Below are positions 17,128 through 25,754 of a DNA stretch of 64,000 nt, piece by piece (position 1 is the first letter of the stretch; every line of letters starts with the position of its first letter). The stretch is from positions 94,041-158,040 of the forward strand of contig CAWFTU010000015.1 in the NCBI GenBank assembly GCA_963818725.1, read 5' to 3'. The stretch is from DATFDN01 sp963818725. GTDB lineage: Bacteria; Pseudomonadota; Alphaproteobacteria; Acetobacterales; Acetobacteraceae. The position numbers and the translations under genes are program-made. The notes beneath the pieces were generated by a model. It saw only the letters and a program-made list of their open reading frames with translations, did not search any database and was not told the origin of the DNA.

Positions 17128-18072
17128 CTACCGCTTCAGCCGCAGCACCATCCCCGCCGCCGCCAGCATCAGGATCATGCCGATGATGTCGGATGCCTCG
17201 ACTCGCTCGCCGAAGAACGCGAAGCCGATCGCCACTGCGATGATCGGGGAGATGAAGGCGTAGGTGCCAGCACGGCTCGCGCCCCAGTCGCGCACCAGCA
17301 GGAAGTAGATCACCGTGGCGCCGAGCGAGCCCGGCAGCAGCAAGTAAAGCCACGCGAGAAACGCCGGCAGCCCCCAATGTCCCATGGTCGCCGTCACCGC
17401 CCCCGGCTCGAACGCCAGTGCGGCCGCGAGCAGGAGGCCGCCGCCGATGAAGTTGGTCATCGCCGCCACATGGGCGGGCGGCATGGTCCGCATCAACGGA
17501 CGGGCCAGCACCGAGCCGAGGGCGTAACTCAGGGTGCTGACCACAACGGCGAGCGCCCCCAGCACTTCCATCCAGTCCAGCTCGCCCTTGAGCGCCTTCG
17601 GGCCGAACAGCGCGAGGATGCCCGCCACGCCGAGCGCGACGGCGCCGATCTGGCGCCAGCGGAACGGCTCCTGGCGCAGCGCCACCGCAAAGCCAAGCAG
17701 GCCGATGGGGGTCAGGGCGGAGCTGAGTACCGCCGCCAAGCCCGCGGTGATGTGCCGCAAGCCATAAAGCTGGACCACCTGATTCAGCGAGACCATGAGA
17801 ATTGAGCACAGCACCAGCCGTCCCCGCAGCCGGAACGGCACGTTCAGCGTGTGGCCGCTCAGCGCGCGCACGAGCAGGAGCGCGAGGCCGGCAACCGTCC
17901 AGCGCGTGCCGGCGAAGAAGCCCGGCGGCACCGTGGCAACGCCGACCTTCATGGCGAGCCAGGTCGTGCCCCAGACAAAGCACAGCACGGCGAACATCGC
18001 CCGCTCATGGCTTAAGAACCCGCGAGCCGCCGCGGCGGAGGCCTCGGGCTGGAGCTTGGCCAGGGTGGTCAT
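17128..18072 (-). CDS. DMT-superfamily (EamA) transporter
   Basis: A 314-residue inner-membrane protein with two EamA repeats and about ten transmembrane helices. The first repeat begins FAVLCFVWGTTWLAMKVGVATVPPGFFAGTRW, a classic EamA opening. The second contains ATVIYFLLVRDWGASRAGTYAFISPIIAVAIGFAFFGE, the equally typical second-repeat wording. Proteins of this family export amino acids or other metabolites; the substrate cannot be told. Its 3' end is 8 bp from the end of the convergent upstream gene. Confidence 0.9.
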   Translation of the reverse strand: MTTLAKLQPEASAAAARGFLSHERAMFAVLCFVWGTTWLAMKVGVATVPPGFFAGTRWTVAGLALLLVRALSGHTLNVPFRLRGRLVLCSILMVSLNQVVQLYGLRHITAGLAAVLSSALTPIGLLGFAVALRQEPFRWRQIGAVALGVAGILALFGPKALKGELDWMEVLGALAVVVSTLSYALGSVLARPLMRTMPPAHVAAMTNFIGGGLLLAAALAFEPGAVTATMGHWGLPAFLAWLYLLLPGSLGATVIYFLLVRDWGASRAGTYAFISPIIAVAIGFAFFGERVEASDIIGMILMLAAAGMVLRLKR

Positions 18073-18094
18073 GGAAGTCCTCGGCGGGTGTGCG

Positions 18095-18820
18095 TCAGGC
18101 GGTCAGGAAACGCAGCGTCGCGCCTTCCAGCACGACGCAGGTCAGAGGCCCCCCAAATACCGCGCCGGTGTCGATTCCGATACGATTCCTCCGCACCACC
18201 GGCGTTTTCACGGGCGTGTGGCCATGCACCACCACCACGCCGAGATCCTGCTCGGTAAACAGGAACGGCTGGCGGATACGCAGGAGATCCTCAGGGGCCT
18301 GGTCCTCCAGCCTTACGCCGGGCCGGATGCCGGCGTGAACGAACAGGTAGCGACCCTCGCGGTGCATCATCGTCAGTCCATTGAGGAAGGCGAGATGCGC
18401 CTCCGGCACCGCCGCGCGCCAGGCCTCGCGTGGGCCTTCCGGGTTAAGGCCGTAGCTCGTCAGGGCCAGCTTGCCGCCATGGAACAGCCAGTCGGTCCCG
18501 GCGGCACGCTCGCCGGAAAGGGCCTCAAGCATGGTCTGCTCGTGGTTGCCCCTGAGGTTCACCGTGGGAAGCCCGGCGATCGGCGGCCCGTGCCGCAAGT
18601 GCTCGATCACGCCCGCGGTATCGGGTCCGCGGTCCACATAGTCGCCGATATGCACGAGCAACGGTGCCGCTACGGGACGGGCGACGAGATCGGCGGCAAT
18701 CGCCTCATGCAGCCCCACGAGTTGGGCAAGGCAGCCATGGATGTCGCCGATCGCGTAGACACGGCGGCCGGGCGGCAGATAGGCCGGGGCGGGAACAAGG
18801 TCGGTCAGCGTTGCTGTCAT
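18095..18820 (-). CDS. Metallophosphoesterase (PPP-like serine/threonine phosphatase family)
   Basis: A 241-residue calcineurin-like phosphoesterase. The metal-site motifs are YAIGDIHGCLAQL (DxH), HIGDYVDRGPDT (GDxxDRG), LRGNHEQ (GNHE) and VVVHGHTPV (GHTP). The start is ATG 18820 (MTATLTDLVPAP). The frame stays open for 2 kb upstream, but that is antisense to the molybdopterin oxidoreductase. The gene follows the GWWYDPN-less bacterial PrpA-like pattern, so a protein phosphatase or nucleotide phosphatase role is possible. Confidence 0.88.
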   Translation of the reverse strand: MTATLTDLVPAPAYLPPGRRVYAIGDIHGCLAQLVGLHEAIAADLVARPVAAPLLVHIGDYVDRGPDTAGVIEHLRHGPPIAGLPTVNLRGNHEQTMLEALSGERAAGTDWLFHGGKLALTSYGLNPEGPREAWRAAVPEAHLAFLNGLTMMHREGRYLFVHAGIRPGVRLEDQAPEDLLRIRQPFLFTEQDLGVVVVHGHTPVKTPVVRRNRIGIDTGAVFGGPLTCVVLEGATLRFLTA

Positions 18821-18934
18821 TGGCCGAAAATCTAGGGAGCCGAAACGGTCCGCGCCACCCGGCTCGGCCGCCAAAGTCACGGCGGGCATGCGGTCGCGCT
18901 TTGCCACCAAGCCGGTCCCCGCTACCCTGGCGCC

Positions 18935-21019
18935 ATGCCCAGCCCTGAAATCCGCGCCTCCGTGTGTCCGCACGACTGTCCCTCCACCTGCGCGCTGGAG
19001 GTGGAAGTACACGACGGAAGCCGCATCGGCGCGGTGCGCGGAGCTGCCGAGAACAGCTACACCGCCGGCGTCATCTGCGCGAAGGTGGCGCGCTACGCCG
19101 AGCGAATCCATCACCCCGACCGCCTCACGCGCCCGCTGCTGCGCACCGGGCCGAAAGGGTCCGGACAGTTCCGGGAAATCGGATGGGACGAGGCGCTCGA
19201 TCGCGTCGCCGGGGCGCTGAGCGACATCGCCGCCACGCACGGCACGGAGGCGGTCTGGCCATTCTACTACGCTGGCACGATGGGGCTGGTGCAGCGGGAC
19301 GGCATCCACCGGCTGCGCCACGTCATGAAATACTCGCGCCAGCGGCTGACCATCTGCACCTCGGTCTGCGAGGCCGGCTGGCTCGCTGGGGTCGGGGCCT
19401 ATCAAGGGCCTGACTCGCGCGAGATGGCGAAATCCGACCTGATCGTGGTCTGGGGCGGCAACCCGGTCGCCACCCAGGTCAATGTGATGACCCATGTCGC
19501 TCGCGCCCGGAAGCAGCGCGGGGCCAAGCTGGTCGTGGTGGACCCATACCGCAGCGGCACGGCGGCGGTGGCGGACATGCACATCGCGCTCCGCCCCGGC
19601 ACGGACGGCGCGCTCGCCTGTGCGGTGATGCACATCGCCTTCCGCGACGGCTGGGCTGACCGCGCCTACATGGCGGCCCACGCCGACTGTCCTGACGCGC
19701 TGGAGGCGCACCTGGCCGCGCGCGGGCCAGATTGGGCGTCCGTCATCACCGGGCTGCCGGTGGAGCAGATCGAGTCCTTCGCACGCCTCTATGGCTCGAC
19801 CAAGCGCAGCTACATCCGCCTTGGCTACGGCTTCAGCCGCTCCCGCAACGGCGCGGCCAACCTGCACGCCGTCACCTGCCTGCCGACCGTCGCCGGCACA
19901 TGGCCGCATGAGGGCGGCGGGGCGCTGTGGAGCAACCGTGCCATCTATCACTGGGACAAGACGCTGATCGAGGGACTGGACGCCCGCGACCTGTCGATCC
20001 GTGAAATGGACATGAGCCGGATCGGCGCCGTGCTGACCGGGGATCGCCGCGAACTCGGCGACGGCCCGCCTGTGCACGGCCTGTTCATCCAGAACCAGAA
20101 CCCACTCACGGTCTGCCCCGACAGCAACCAGGTGCGGCGCGGCTTCGCGCGGAAAGACCTGTTCGTCTGCGTCCACGAGCAGTTCATGACCGAGACCGCG
20201 CGCTGGGCCGACGTTGTTCTGCCGGCGACGATGTTCATGGAGCACGACGACATCTACCAGGCCGGCGGGCACAGCCACATCCAGATCGGCCCGAAGCTGA
20301 TCGAGCCTCCGGGCGCGTGCCGGTCGAACCACGAGGTGCTCTGCGGGCTGGCGACGCGGCTTGGCGCCAAGCATCCGGGCTTCACCATGACGGCGTGGGA
20401 GATCATCGATGCCACGCTGCGCGCCTCCGGCTGGCCGGACGCGGCGACGGTGCTGGAGCGGCGCTGGGTGGACGCGCAGGTGCCGTTCGCCGAGCAGCAC
20501 TTCCTGAACGGCTTCCCGAACACAACCAGACGTTTCCGCTTCGCGCCCGATTGGGCGAGCATCGGTCCGCACCATGCGGTGATGCCGCGTCTGCCGGATC
20601 ATTTCGCGATCACCGACGAGGCGCGCGGGGATTGTCCATTTCGGCTGATGACCTCGCCGGCGCGGCGGTTCCTCAACACGAGCTTCACCGAGATGGAAAG
20701 CTCCCGACGCATGGAGGGCCGCCCGACCGCGCTGGTGCATCCGGCCGACGCCGCGCGCCTGAGCCTGACCGAGGGCGGCAAGGTGCGAGTCGGCAACGCG
20801 CGCGGCGAGGTGGTGGTGCATGTGCGCGTCGTGGAGGGCGCGCAGCCCGGCGTGGTGGTGGTGGAGAGTATCTGGCCCAGCGAATGCTACGAGGGCGGGA
20901 TCGGCATCAACGCGCTAACCAGCGACGACCCCGCCCCGCCGATGGGCGGGGCGGTGTTCCATGACACGGCGGTGTGGATGCGCGCCGAGGCCGGGGTGAT
21001 GCCGTTGGCGGCTGAGTGA
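18935..21019 (+). CDS. Molybdopterin (bis-MGD) oxidoreductase, BisC/DMSO-reductase superfamily
   Basis: A 694-residue cytoplasmic molybdoenzyme. The N-terminus carries a likely 4Fe-4S site (Cys11, Cys15, Cys19, Cys48: VCPHDCPSTC...VICAK). Cofactor-binding stretches include SDLIVVWGGNPVATQ, PYRSGTAAVADMHIALRPGTDGALA and FIQNQNPLTVCPDSN, and a C-terminal dinucleotide-binding domain has RFLNTSFTE and LSLTEGGKVRVGNARGEV. No signal peptide is present. The substrate is unknown; the family is often annotated as a formate-dehydrogenase-like or biotin-sulfoxide-reductase-like enzyme. Confidence 0.9.
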   Translation: MPSPEIRASVCPHDCPSTCALEVEVHDGSRIGAVRGAAENSYTAGVICAKVARYAERIHHPDRLTRPLLRTGPKGSGQFREIGWDEALDRVAGALSDIAATHGTEAVWPFYYAGTMGLVQRDGIHRLRHVMKYSRQRLTICTSVCEAGWLAGVGAYQGPDSREMAKSDLIVVWGGNPVATQVNVMTHVARARKQRGAKLVVVDPYRSGTAAVADMHIALRPGTDGALACAVMHIAFRDGWADRAYMAAHADCPDALEAHLAARGPDWASVITGLPVEQIESFARLYGSTKRSYIRLGYGFSRSRNGAANLHAVTCLPTVAGTWPHEGGGALWSNRAIYHWDKTLIEGLDARDLSIREMDMSRIGAVLTGDRRELGDGPPVHGLFIQNQNPLTVCPDSNQVRRGFARKDLFVCVHEQFMTETARWADVVLPATMFMEHDDIYQAGGHSHIQIGPKLIEPPGACRSNHEVLCGLATRLGAKHPGFTMTAWEIIDATLRASGWPDAATVLERRWVDAQVPFAEQHFLNGFPNTTRRFRFAPDWASIGPHHAVMPRLPDHFAITDEARGDCPFRLMTSPARRFLNTSFTEMESSRRMEGRPTALVHPADAARLSLTEGGKVRVGNARGEVVVHVRVVEGAQPGVVVVESIWPSECYEGGIGINALTSDDPAPPMGGAVFHDTAVWMRAEAGVMPLAAE

Positions 21020-21547
21020 ATCACTCCCTCTCCCTTCGCTCGCGGGGGAGAGAGCCGGGGTGAGGGGTGCGGAGCAAGCGCCCTCACCCCGGCCCTCTCC
21101 CGCAAGCGGGAGAGGGGGCGTGGCGAGCAGCGGGCGCACTAGGGTCAAAACGCGCGCCATGTTGCGACCGACACGGCCGAGCGCCTTCTCCCACGGGAAC
21201 ACCCCGAATCGGTCGAACTCCGGAAGCCGCGCCCCGCCGCGGGCCGTGAAGGTCGTGACGCAGGCGAGTTGCGCCGGGTCGGGCATCGCGCCCGGCCACC
21301 ACGCGAACAATGCGAGATCCTTGCCGGGGAGATAGGCGTGGTGGCCAAGCTCGATCAGCGCGTCGGCCGGAGCGGTGAGTCCGGTTTCCTCGCGCAGTTC
21401 GCGCAGCGCCGCTTGGCGTGGCGTCTCGCCGCGCTCCGCCAGTCCCTTGGGAATGTCCCAGCGCGGGGAGTGGGTCGCGTGGCCGAGCAGCATGCGCGCG
21501 CCGTCGGTGACGACGACGACGCCGCAGCTCAGCCGCCGCGCGGCCAT
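20915..21547 (-). CDS. NUDIX hydrolase with a repeat-derived C-terminal extension
   Basis: NUDIX hydrolases cleave nucleoside diphosphates linked to another moiety. The Nudix box is GLAERGETPRQAALRELREETGL, an exact GX5EX7REUXEEXGU match. The domain ends by about residue 142 (VGRNMARVLTLVRPLL). From there the frame has no stop: it reads the palindromic repeat at 21024-21117 as PLPLAGEGRGEG...LTPALSPASEGRG and then the antisense of the molybdopterin gene to 20915. The last 65 or so residues are therefore probably not ancestral; a repeat seems to have replaced the original stop. Confidence 0.8.
   Translation of the reverse strand: MAARRLSCGVVVVTDGARMLLGHATHSPRWDIPKGLAERGETPRQAALRELREETGLTAPADALIELGHHAYLPGKDLALFAWWPGAMPDPAQLACVTTFTARGGARLPEFDRFGVFPWEKALGRVGRNMARVLTLVRPLLATPPLPLAGEGRGEGACSAPLTPALSPASEGRGSDSLSRQRHHPGLGAHPHRRVMEHRPAHRRGGVVAG
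21024..21117. repeat. Large GC-rich palindromic repeat
   Basis: Two hairpins in tandem: CCCTCTCCC...GGGGGAGAGAG, then the inverted copy CCTCACCCCGGCCCTCTCCC-GCAAGC-GGGAGAGGG. It lies at the convergent ends of the molybdopterin gene and the NUDIX gene, where it could act as a terminator. It is read as protein in the NUDIX frame. Confidence 0.75.
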
Positions 21548-21549
21548 GC

Positions 21550-22890
21550 TCAGCTCGCCAGTGCGGCCTCCACAGCGGCGGCGGTCGAGAATAGCCTTGA
21601 ATCGCCCATTGTCTCGCCGAGCAGCATCAGCCCGACGGGAGGCTCGCCGGGGCGATGGCAGGGCAGGCTTATCGCGCAGCGGTCGAGAAAATTGCCCAGG
21701 GCGGTGTTGCGCAGCGAGAGCATGTTGATGCGGTTGTACTCTCGATTCTCGGCGAGATCGGCGATCCGCGCCGGCGGAGTTGGGCTGGTCGGCATCAGCA
21801 CGGCGTCAAACCCGGCGGTGCTGACATCGAAGCACGCGATCAGCCGGGCACGCACGGCGCGCAGATCGATGTAATCGGCGGTGCCGATCCGCTCCCCGCG
21901 CAGGATGCGGGCGCGGACGCGGGGATCGTAGAGCGCGCCCTTGTCCCCCAACAGCCGGCGATGCCAGGCGAAAGCTTCCGAAGCCGAGAGGCCGCCGGCG
22001 GCGTTAACCGCCTGACTCTCCTCGAACTCCATGAAGCGCACTCGGGTGAGTCTCGCGCCAGCCTTGGACAGCGTTCCCAAGGCACGGTCGAATGCGGCGG
22101 CGACAGCGGGATCGAGGCCATCGAGGACGACGTTCTCGGCGACCGCCAGGCGCAGGTCCGCGAGTGGGATCGGGACGGGTAGCGCGGGCCGGACGCCCGC
22201 CAGCACGGCATCGACGATGGCGCAGCAGGACACCGACTGTGCCAGCGGCCCCACTGAGTCCAGACTAGGCGAGAGCGGCAGCACGCCATCGATCGGCACC
22301 CGCCGCGCGGTGGGCTTGTAGCCGACCACCCCGCAATACGCGGCCGGAATGCGGCATGATCCGCCGGTGTCGGTGCCGATCGCCGCGAGCGCCATGCCGT
22401 CCGCCACCGAGACGGCGGCGCCGGATGAGCTGCCGCCTGGGATGCGCCGGCTGGCCCGGTCCCACGGGCTGAGCGGCGTGCCGTAATGCGGGTTGAGGCC
22501 CAAACCGGAATAAGCGAACTCCGTCATGTTGGTCCGCCCGACCGGCACGAACCCGGCCGCCAGCAGGCGGGCCACGACAGGAGCGTGGGCGGAGGCGGGT
22601 GGGGCCTCGGCCAGGACGCGCGAGCCCGCCGGGGTCGGCTCGCCCGCCACGTCCAGCAGATCCTTGAGACTGATCGGAATGCCGGCGTAAGGGCCAGGCG
22701 CCCGGTTGGCTCGCCGCAACTGATCCATGGCATCTGCGGCGGCGCGCGCCTGATCCGCGTAGACCTTCACGAACGCGCGCGCGCCCTCGCCATCCGGATC
22801 GGCGATCCGGGCCAGGCACGCTTCCACCAGCGCGCGGCTGCTCGTGCGCCCGTCAGCGAGGGCCTGGGCATGGTCGGCGATAGTCCGCAT
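21550..22890 (-). CDS. Amidase (amidase signature family)
   Basis: A 446-residue amidase-signature enzyme hydrolysing a C-N amide bond. The catalytic triad is visible: Lys76 in PISLKDLLD, the cis-Ser in PGGSSSG (about 154-155) and nucleophile Ser178 in GTDTGGS. The start is ATG 22890 after GAAGGAGACC; the frame is open further upstream but only as the antisense of the next gene. It is 2 bp from the NUDIX start and may be cotranscribed with it. The substrate is unknown. Confidence 0.92.
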   Translation of the reverse strand: MRTIADHAQALADGRTSSRALVEACLARIADPDGEGARAFVKVYADQARAAADAMDQLRRANRAPGPYAGIPISLKDLLDVAGEPTPAGSRVLAEAPPASAHAPVVARLLAAGFVPVGRTNMTEFAYSGLGLNPHYGTPLSPWDRASRRIPGGSSSGAAVSVADGMALAAIGTDTGGSCRIPAAYCGVVGYKPTARRVPIDGVLPLSPSLDSVGPLAQSVSCCAIVDAVLAGVRPALPVPIPLADLRLAVAENVVLDGLDPAVAAAFDRALGTLSKAGARLTRVRFMEFEESQAVNAAGGLSASEAFAWHRRLLGDKGALYDPRVRARILRGERIGTADYIDLRAVRARLIACFDVSTAGFDAVLMPTSPTPPARIADLAENREYNRINMLSLRNTALGNFLDRCAISLPCHRPGEPPVGLMLLGETMGDSRLFSTAAAVEAALAS

Positions 22891-22896
22891 GATGGT

Positions 22897-22914
22897 CTCC
22901 TTCAGGCGAAGGAG
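22897..22914. promoter_or_regulatory. Shared ribosome-binding hairpin between divergent genes
   Basis: CTCCTTC-AGGC-GAAGGAG is a perfect inverted repeat in which each arm is the Shine-Dalgarno of one of two divergent genes: the amidase (start 22890, minus) and the uronate dehydrogenase-like gene (start 22922, plus). Only 31 bp separate the start codons, so promoters must lie inside the opposite genes. Confidence 0.7.
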
Positions 22915-22921
22915 CATGCCG

Positions 22922-23779
22922 ATGAGCGATCGTCCCGCCAAGCCGGTGCTGATCACCGGCGCCTCCGGCAATCTTGGCCGCCAGCTCGCGCACGGGCTAG
23001 GCGCGGGGTGGACGCTGCGCCTGGCCGACATCGCGCCCTTCCCCGACCCCCTGCCCGCCGCCGCGACGTTCACGCGCGCCGACCTGAATGAGGGGGTGGC
23101 GATCCTCCGCCTCGCCGAGGGCTGCGGCTCGATCGTCCACCTGGGCGGCGTGTCCAGCGAGCGCCCGTTCGAAGAGGTGATCGGCCCCAACATCAGGGGC
23201 CTGTTTCATATCTACGAGGCCGCGCGGCGGGAGCGGGCGCGGGTGGTCTTCGCCTCCTCCAACCACGCCTTCGGCTTTCATGAGCGCGCGGAAACAATTG
23301 GCGCGGACGCCGCGTTCCTGCCGGACGGCTATTACGGCCTGTCCAAGGCTTACGGCGAGCTGATGGGCCGGCTGTACTGGTTCAAGCACGGGGTGGAGAG
23401 CGTGGCGCTGCGCATCGGCTCCTGCTTCGCCGAGCCGACCAACGCGCGGATGCTGGCGAGCTGGCTGTCGTATCCGGATTTGGTGCGTCTCGTCTCACGC
23501 TGTGTTCTGGCCGAGCGGGTCGGATGCGGCGCGATCTGGGGCGCCTCCGCCAACGCCGCGATGACCTGGTGGCGCGACGACGCCCGCCCTACGATCGGCT
23601 GGACGCCGCAGGACAGCGCCGACCCATTCGCCGCCCAGCTTGCCGGGAAGGTGTCCGGCGATCCGGTGGAGGAACGCTATATGGGAGGCTCCTATGCCGC
23701 CCAGGACTTTACGCGCGGAGAGCCGGCGCCTCGTTGGGAGAAGGACCGCTCCATGGTGCCCGACGCAGAACGGCCATGA
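22922..23779 (+). CDS. NAD-dependent epimerase/dehydratase, uronate dehydrogenase-like
   Basis: A 285-residue extended SDR. It has the Rossmann motif VLITGASGNLGRQLA, then SIVHLGGVSSERPFEEVIGPNIRGLFHIYEAAR, VVFASSNHAFGFH and the catalytic YYGLSKAYGE (YxxxK). The block SSNHAFGFH followed by YGLSKAYGE matches hexuronate dehydrogenases, which oxidise galacturonate or glucuronate to the lactone. ATG 22922 is 7 bp from GAAGGAG; the nearer ATG at 22916 is too close to it. Confidence 0.83.
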   Translation: MSDRPAKPVLITGASGNLGRQLAHGLGAGWTLRLADIAPFPDPLPAAATFTRADLNEGVAILRLAEGCGSIVHLGGVSSERPFEEVIGPNIRGLFHIYEAARRERARVVFASSNHAFGFHERAETIGADAAFLPDGYYGLSKAYGELMGRLYWFKHGVESVALRIGSCFAEPTNARMLASWLSYPDLVRLVSRCVLAERVGCGAIWGASANAAMTWWRDDARPTIGWTPQDSADPFAAQLAGKVSGDPVEERYMGGSYAAQDFTRGEPAPRWEKDRSMVPDAERP

Positions 23780-23792
23780 AGTCAGAGTGCTC

Positions 23793-23836
23793 GGAACCCC
23801 TCCCCCAGCGCCTCCCGCAAGGGAAGGGGGAGGTCA
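23793..23836. repeat. GC-rich palindromic repeat
   Basis: CCCCTCCCCCAGCGCCTCCCGCAAGGGAAGGGGGAGG is another member of the dispersed palindrome family, in the 197-bp gap between two convergent genes. The rest of the gap (to 23976) shows nothing I can name. Confidence 0.55.
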
Positions 23837-23976
23837 CATAGCGGCGCTGAAGTCCTCCCCTCTCTTGGCGCTGGAGGAGGAATTGAGGCGGCGAAGGCGA
23901 TCCGGATCCAGCCAGGGACGACGGCCAATCCCTCGAGTTGCGCCACCTTATGTCGGGACCAAACAGCTGACGAGCT

Positions 23977-24615
23977 TTACCGACTATTGGCCGCGCTCGG
24001 ACGCGCCGAAATCTCGGCATGCCAGCGTTCTACGCTTGGACAATCGGCCGGGATATCCAGCCCGTTGAACCGCGCAAAATCAGTCGCGCAGAGCGTGGTG
24101 ATATCTGCCGCGCTGAATCGATCGCCGGCGACATAGCGATGATCGCGCAGCTGGTCGTCGAACTTGTGATAGAAGCGCGCGACGCGCCCCTTGCCCCGCT
24201 CGATCAGGTCCGCGATCTGCGGCACCTTTTCTGTCGTGCCCGGCAGGCCGCGATCGGCGAATTGCGGATGCGAGTTGCGAAACACTTTCGCTGTACCGAT
24301 CATTGCCTCGTCATAGGCGCGTCGCTCCCACATTTCGATCGTGCCCTTCTCTCGCCCGTTCGTTCCCATCAACGGCGGATCAGGAAACTCGTCCTCAAAG
24401 AAGCGGCAGATCGCCATCGCCTCGCCGATCCGCGTGCCGTCGTCCAGCTCCAGCATCGGCACCATCGCGTGGGGCCACGTCCGCAAGTAGTCTGGAACGA
24501 GGCGGAGATCGTCACCTATGACCTCCTCTATCGAGGGCAAATCGAGTCCCTTCTCGAGCACGAACATCCGCACCCGGCGACAGTTCGGTGCGAACTGCCA
24601 ATTATAGAGTTTCAT
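23977..24615 (-). CDS. Glutathione S-transferase family protein
   Basis: A 212-residue GST. The N-terminal thioredoxin-like domain reads MKLYNWQFAPNCRRVRMFVLEKGL..., with the glutathione cis-Pro in HAMVPMLELDDGTRIGEAMAICRFFE. The helical C-terminal domain carries the N-capping/hydrophobic staple motif RFSAADITTLCATDFA. Bacterial GSTs of this kind detoxify electrophiles or act in aromatic and halide catabolism; the substrate is unknown. It stands alone between convergent and divergent neighbours. Confidence 0.9.
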   Translation of the reverse strand: MKLYNWQFAPNCRRVRMFVLEKGLDLPSIEEVIGDDLRLVPDYLRTWPHAMVPMLELDDGTRIGEAMAICRFFEDEFPDPPLMGTNGREKGTIEMWERRAYDEAMIGTAKVFRNSHPQFADRGLPGTTEKVPQIADLIERGKGRVARFYHKFDDQLRDHRYVAGDRFSAADITTLCATDFARFNGLDIPADCPSVERWHAEISARPSAANSR

Positions 24616-24794
24616 CTATTCCCTCCGCCTTGATTGTTGTTGCTCGTGGATCGACCACCGACCGGTAGTCATGACAAGACTTAGACCATCAGCCTTGTCC
24701 CGACCGGTGAGCCTGGGCGGGGACTTCGCCCTCTGGCCTTCGGCCTCCGCTCCGCCTAACGTCGGCCATCGCATGCAGAGAAGGAGGAAGAGGC

Positions 24795-25709
24795 ATGGCG
24801 GGCATGTTGGAGGGCAAGGTCGCCGTCGTTACCGGCTCTGGCGGCGGTATCGGGCGCGAGATCGCCGTCATGATGGCGGGGGCCGGGGCCAAGGTCATCA
24901 TCAACGACGTCGGCGCGTCCCTCTCGGGCGAAGGACAATCCGAGACCCCGGCGCAGCAGACCAAGCAGTTGATCGAGCAGCGCGGCGGGCAGGCCGAGAT
25001 CAACACCGATTCCGTCGCCGAATGGGGCTCAGCGCAGAGGATCATCCAGTCCGCTCTGGACCATTTCGGCCGCATCGACATCGTGGTGAACAACGCCGGC
25101 ATCCTGCGCGACGTCATCTTCCACAAGATGACCGCCGAGGATTGGAACTCGGTCATCGCCGTCCACCTGAACGGCAGTTTCTACACGAGCCGCGCCGCCG
25201 CCGAGCACTTCCGCAAGCAGGAGAGCGGGGCGTTCGTGCACATGTCCAGCACCTCCGGGCTGATCGGCAACTTCGGGCAGGCGAACTACGCCGCCGCCAA
25301 GCTCGGCATCACCGCGCTGTCGAAGTCGATCGCTCTCGACATGAAGCGGTACAATGTGCGGTCGAACTGCATCGCGCCGTTCGCCTGGAGCCGCATGACC
25401 GGCTCGATCCCGGCCGGCACGCCGGAGCAGCAGGCGCGACTCGAAAAGATCAAGCAGATGACGCCCGACAAGAACGCGCCAATGGCGGTGTTCCTGGCCT
25501 CGGACGCGGCAAGGGATGTCACCGGCCAGGTGTTCGGCACCCGCATGAACGAGGTGATCCTGTTCAGCTCGCCCCGTCCCATCCGCTATGTCCACCGCGC
25601 CGAGGGGTGGACCCCGGAGACGATCGCGGAGCACGCGGTTCCGGCGCTCAAGTCCTCCTTCATGCCGCTCGATCGCTCGGGCGAGGTGTTTTCGTGGGAT
25701 CCGCTGTGA
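24795..25709 (+). CDS. Short-chain dehydrogenase (3-hydroxyacyl-CoA dehydrogenase-like)
   Basis: A 304-residue classical SDR: VAVVTGSGGGIGREIAVMMAGAGAKVIINDVGAS, NNAGILRD, catalytic Ser in HMSSTSGLIG and the YxxxK motif in NYAAAKLGITALSKS. The NDxGAS and GNFGQANYAAAKLG wording resembles the dehydrogenase domain of the multifunctional beta-oxidation enzyme, so a 3-hydroxyacyl-CoA substrate is plausible. The extra 50 residues at the C-terminus (SSPRPIRYVHRAEGWTPETIAEH) are typical of that subgroup. AGAAGGAGGAAGAGGC precedes the ATG. Confidence 0.88.
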   Translation: MAGMLEGKVAVVTGSGGGIGREIAVMMAGAGAKVIINDVGASLSGEGQSETPAQQTKQLIEQRGGQAEINTDSVAEWGSAQRIIQSALDHFGRIDIVVNNAGILRDVIFHKMTAEDWNSVIAVHLNGSFYTSRAAAEHFRKQESGAFVHMSSTSGLIGNFGQANYAAAKLGITALSKSIALDMKRYNVRSNCIAPFAWSRMTGSIPAGTPEQQARLEKIKQMTPDKNAPMAVFLASDAARDVTGQVFGTRMNEVILFSSPRPIRYVHRAEGWTPETIAEHAVPALKSSFMPLDRSGEVFSWDPL

Positions 25710-25731
25710 GCGGATGACCTGACGACCTCCC

Positions 25732-25750
25732 CTCCCCTCCGGGGAGGGGT
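25732..25750. terminator. Palindrome between convergent genes, possible bidirectional terminator
   Basis: CCCCTCC-GG-GGAGGGG forms a strong hairpin 25 bp after the SDR stop and just after the end of the convergent hdeD-like gene. No T-run follows, so intrinsic termination is only possible. It belongs to the dispersed GC-palindrome family. Confidence 0.45.
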
Positions 25751-25754
25751 CCGA

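Noticed and set aside
18821..20821. A 2-kb upstream extension of the metallophosphoesterase frame giving a 908-residue protein
   Set aside because: It is antisense to the molybdopterin oxidoreductase, has no recognisable domain, and the phosphatase has a proper start at 18820. High GC keeps antisense frames open.
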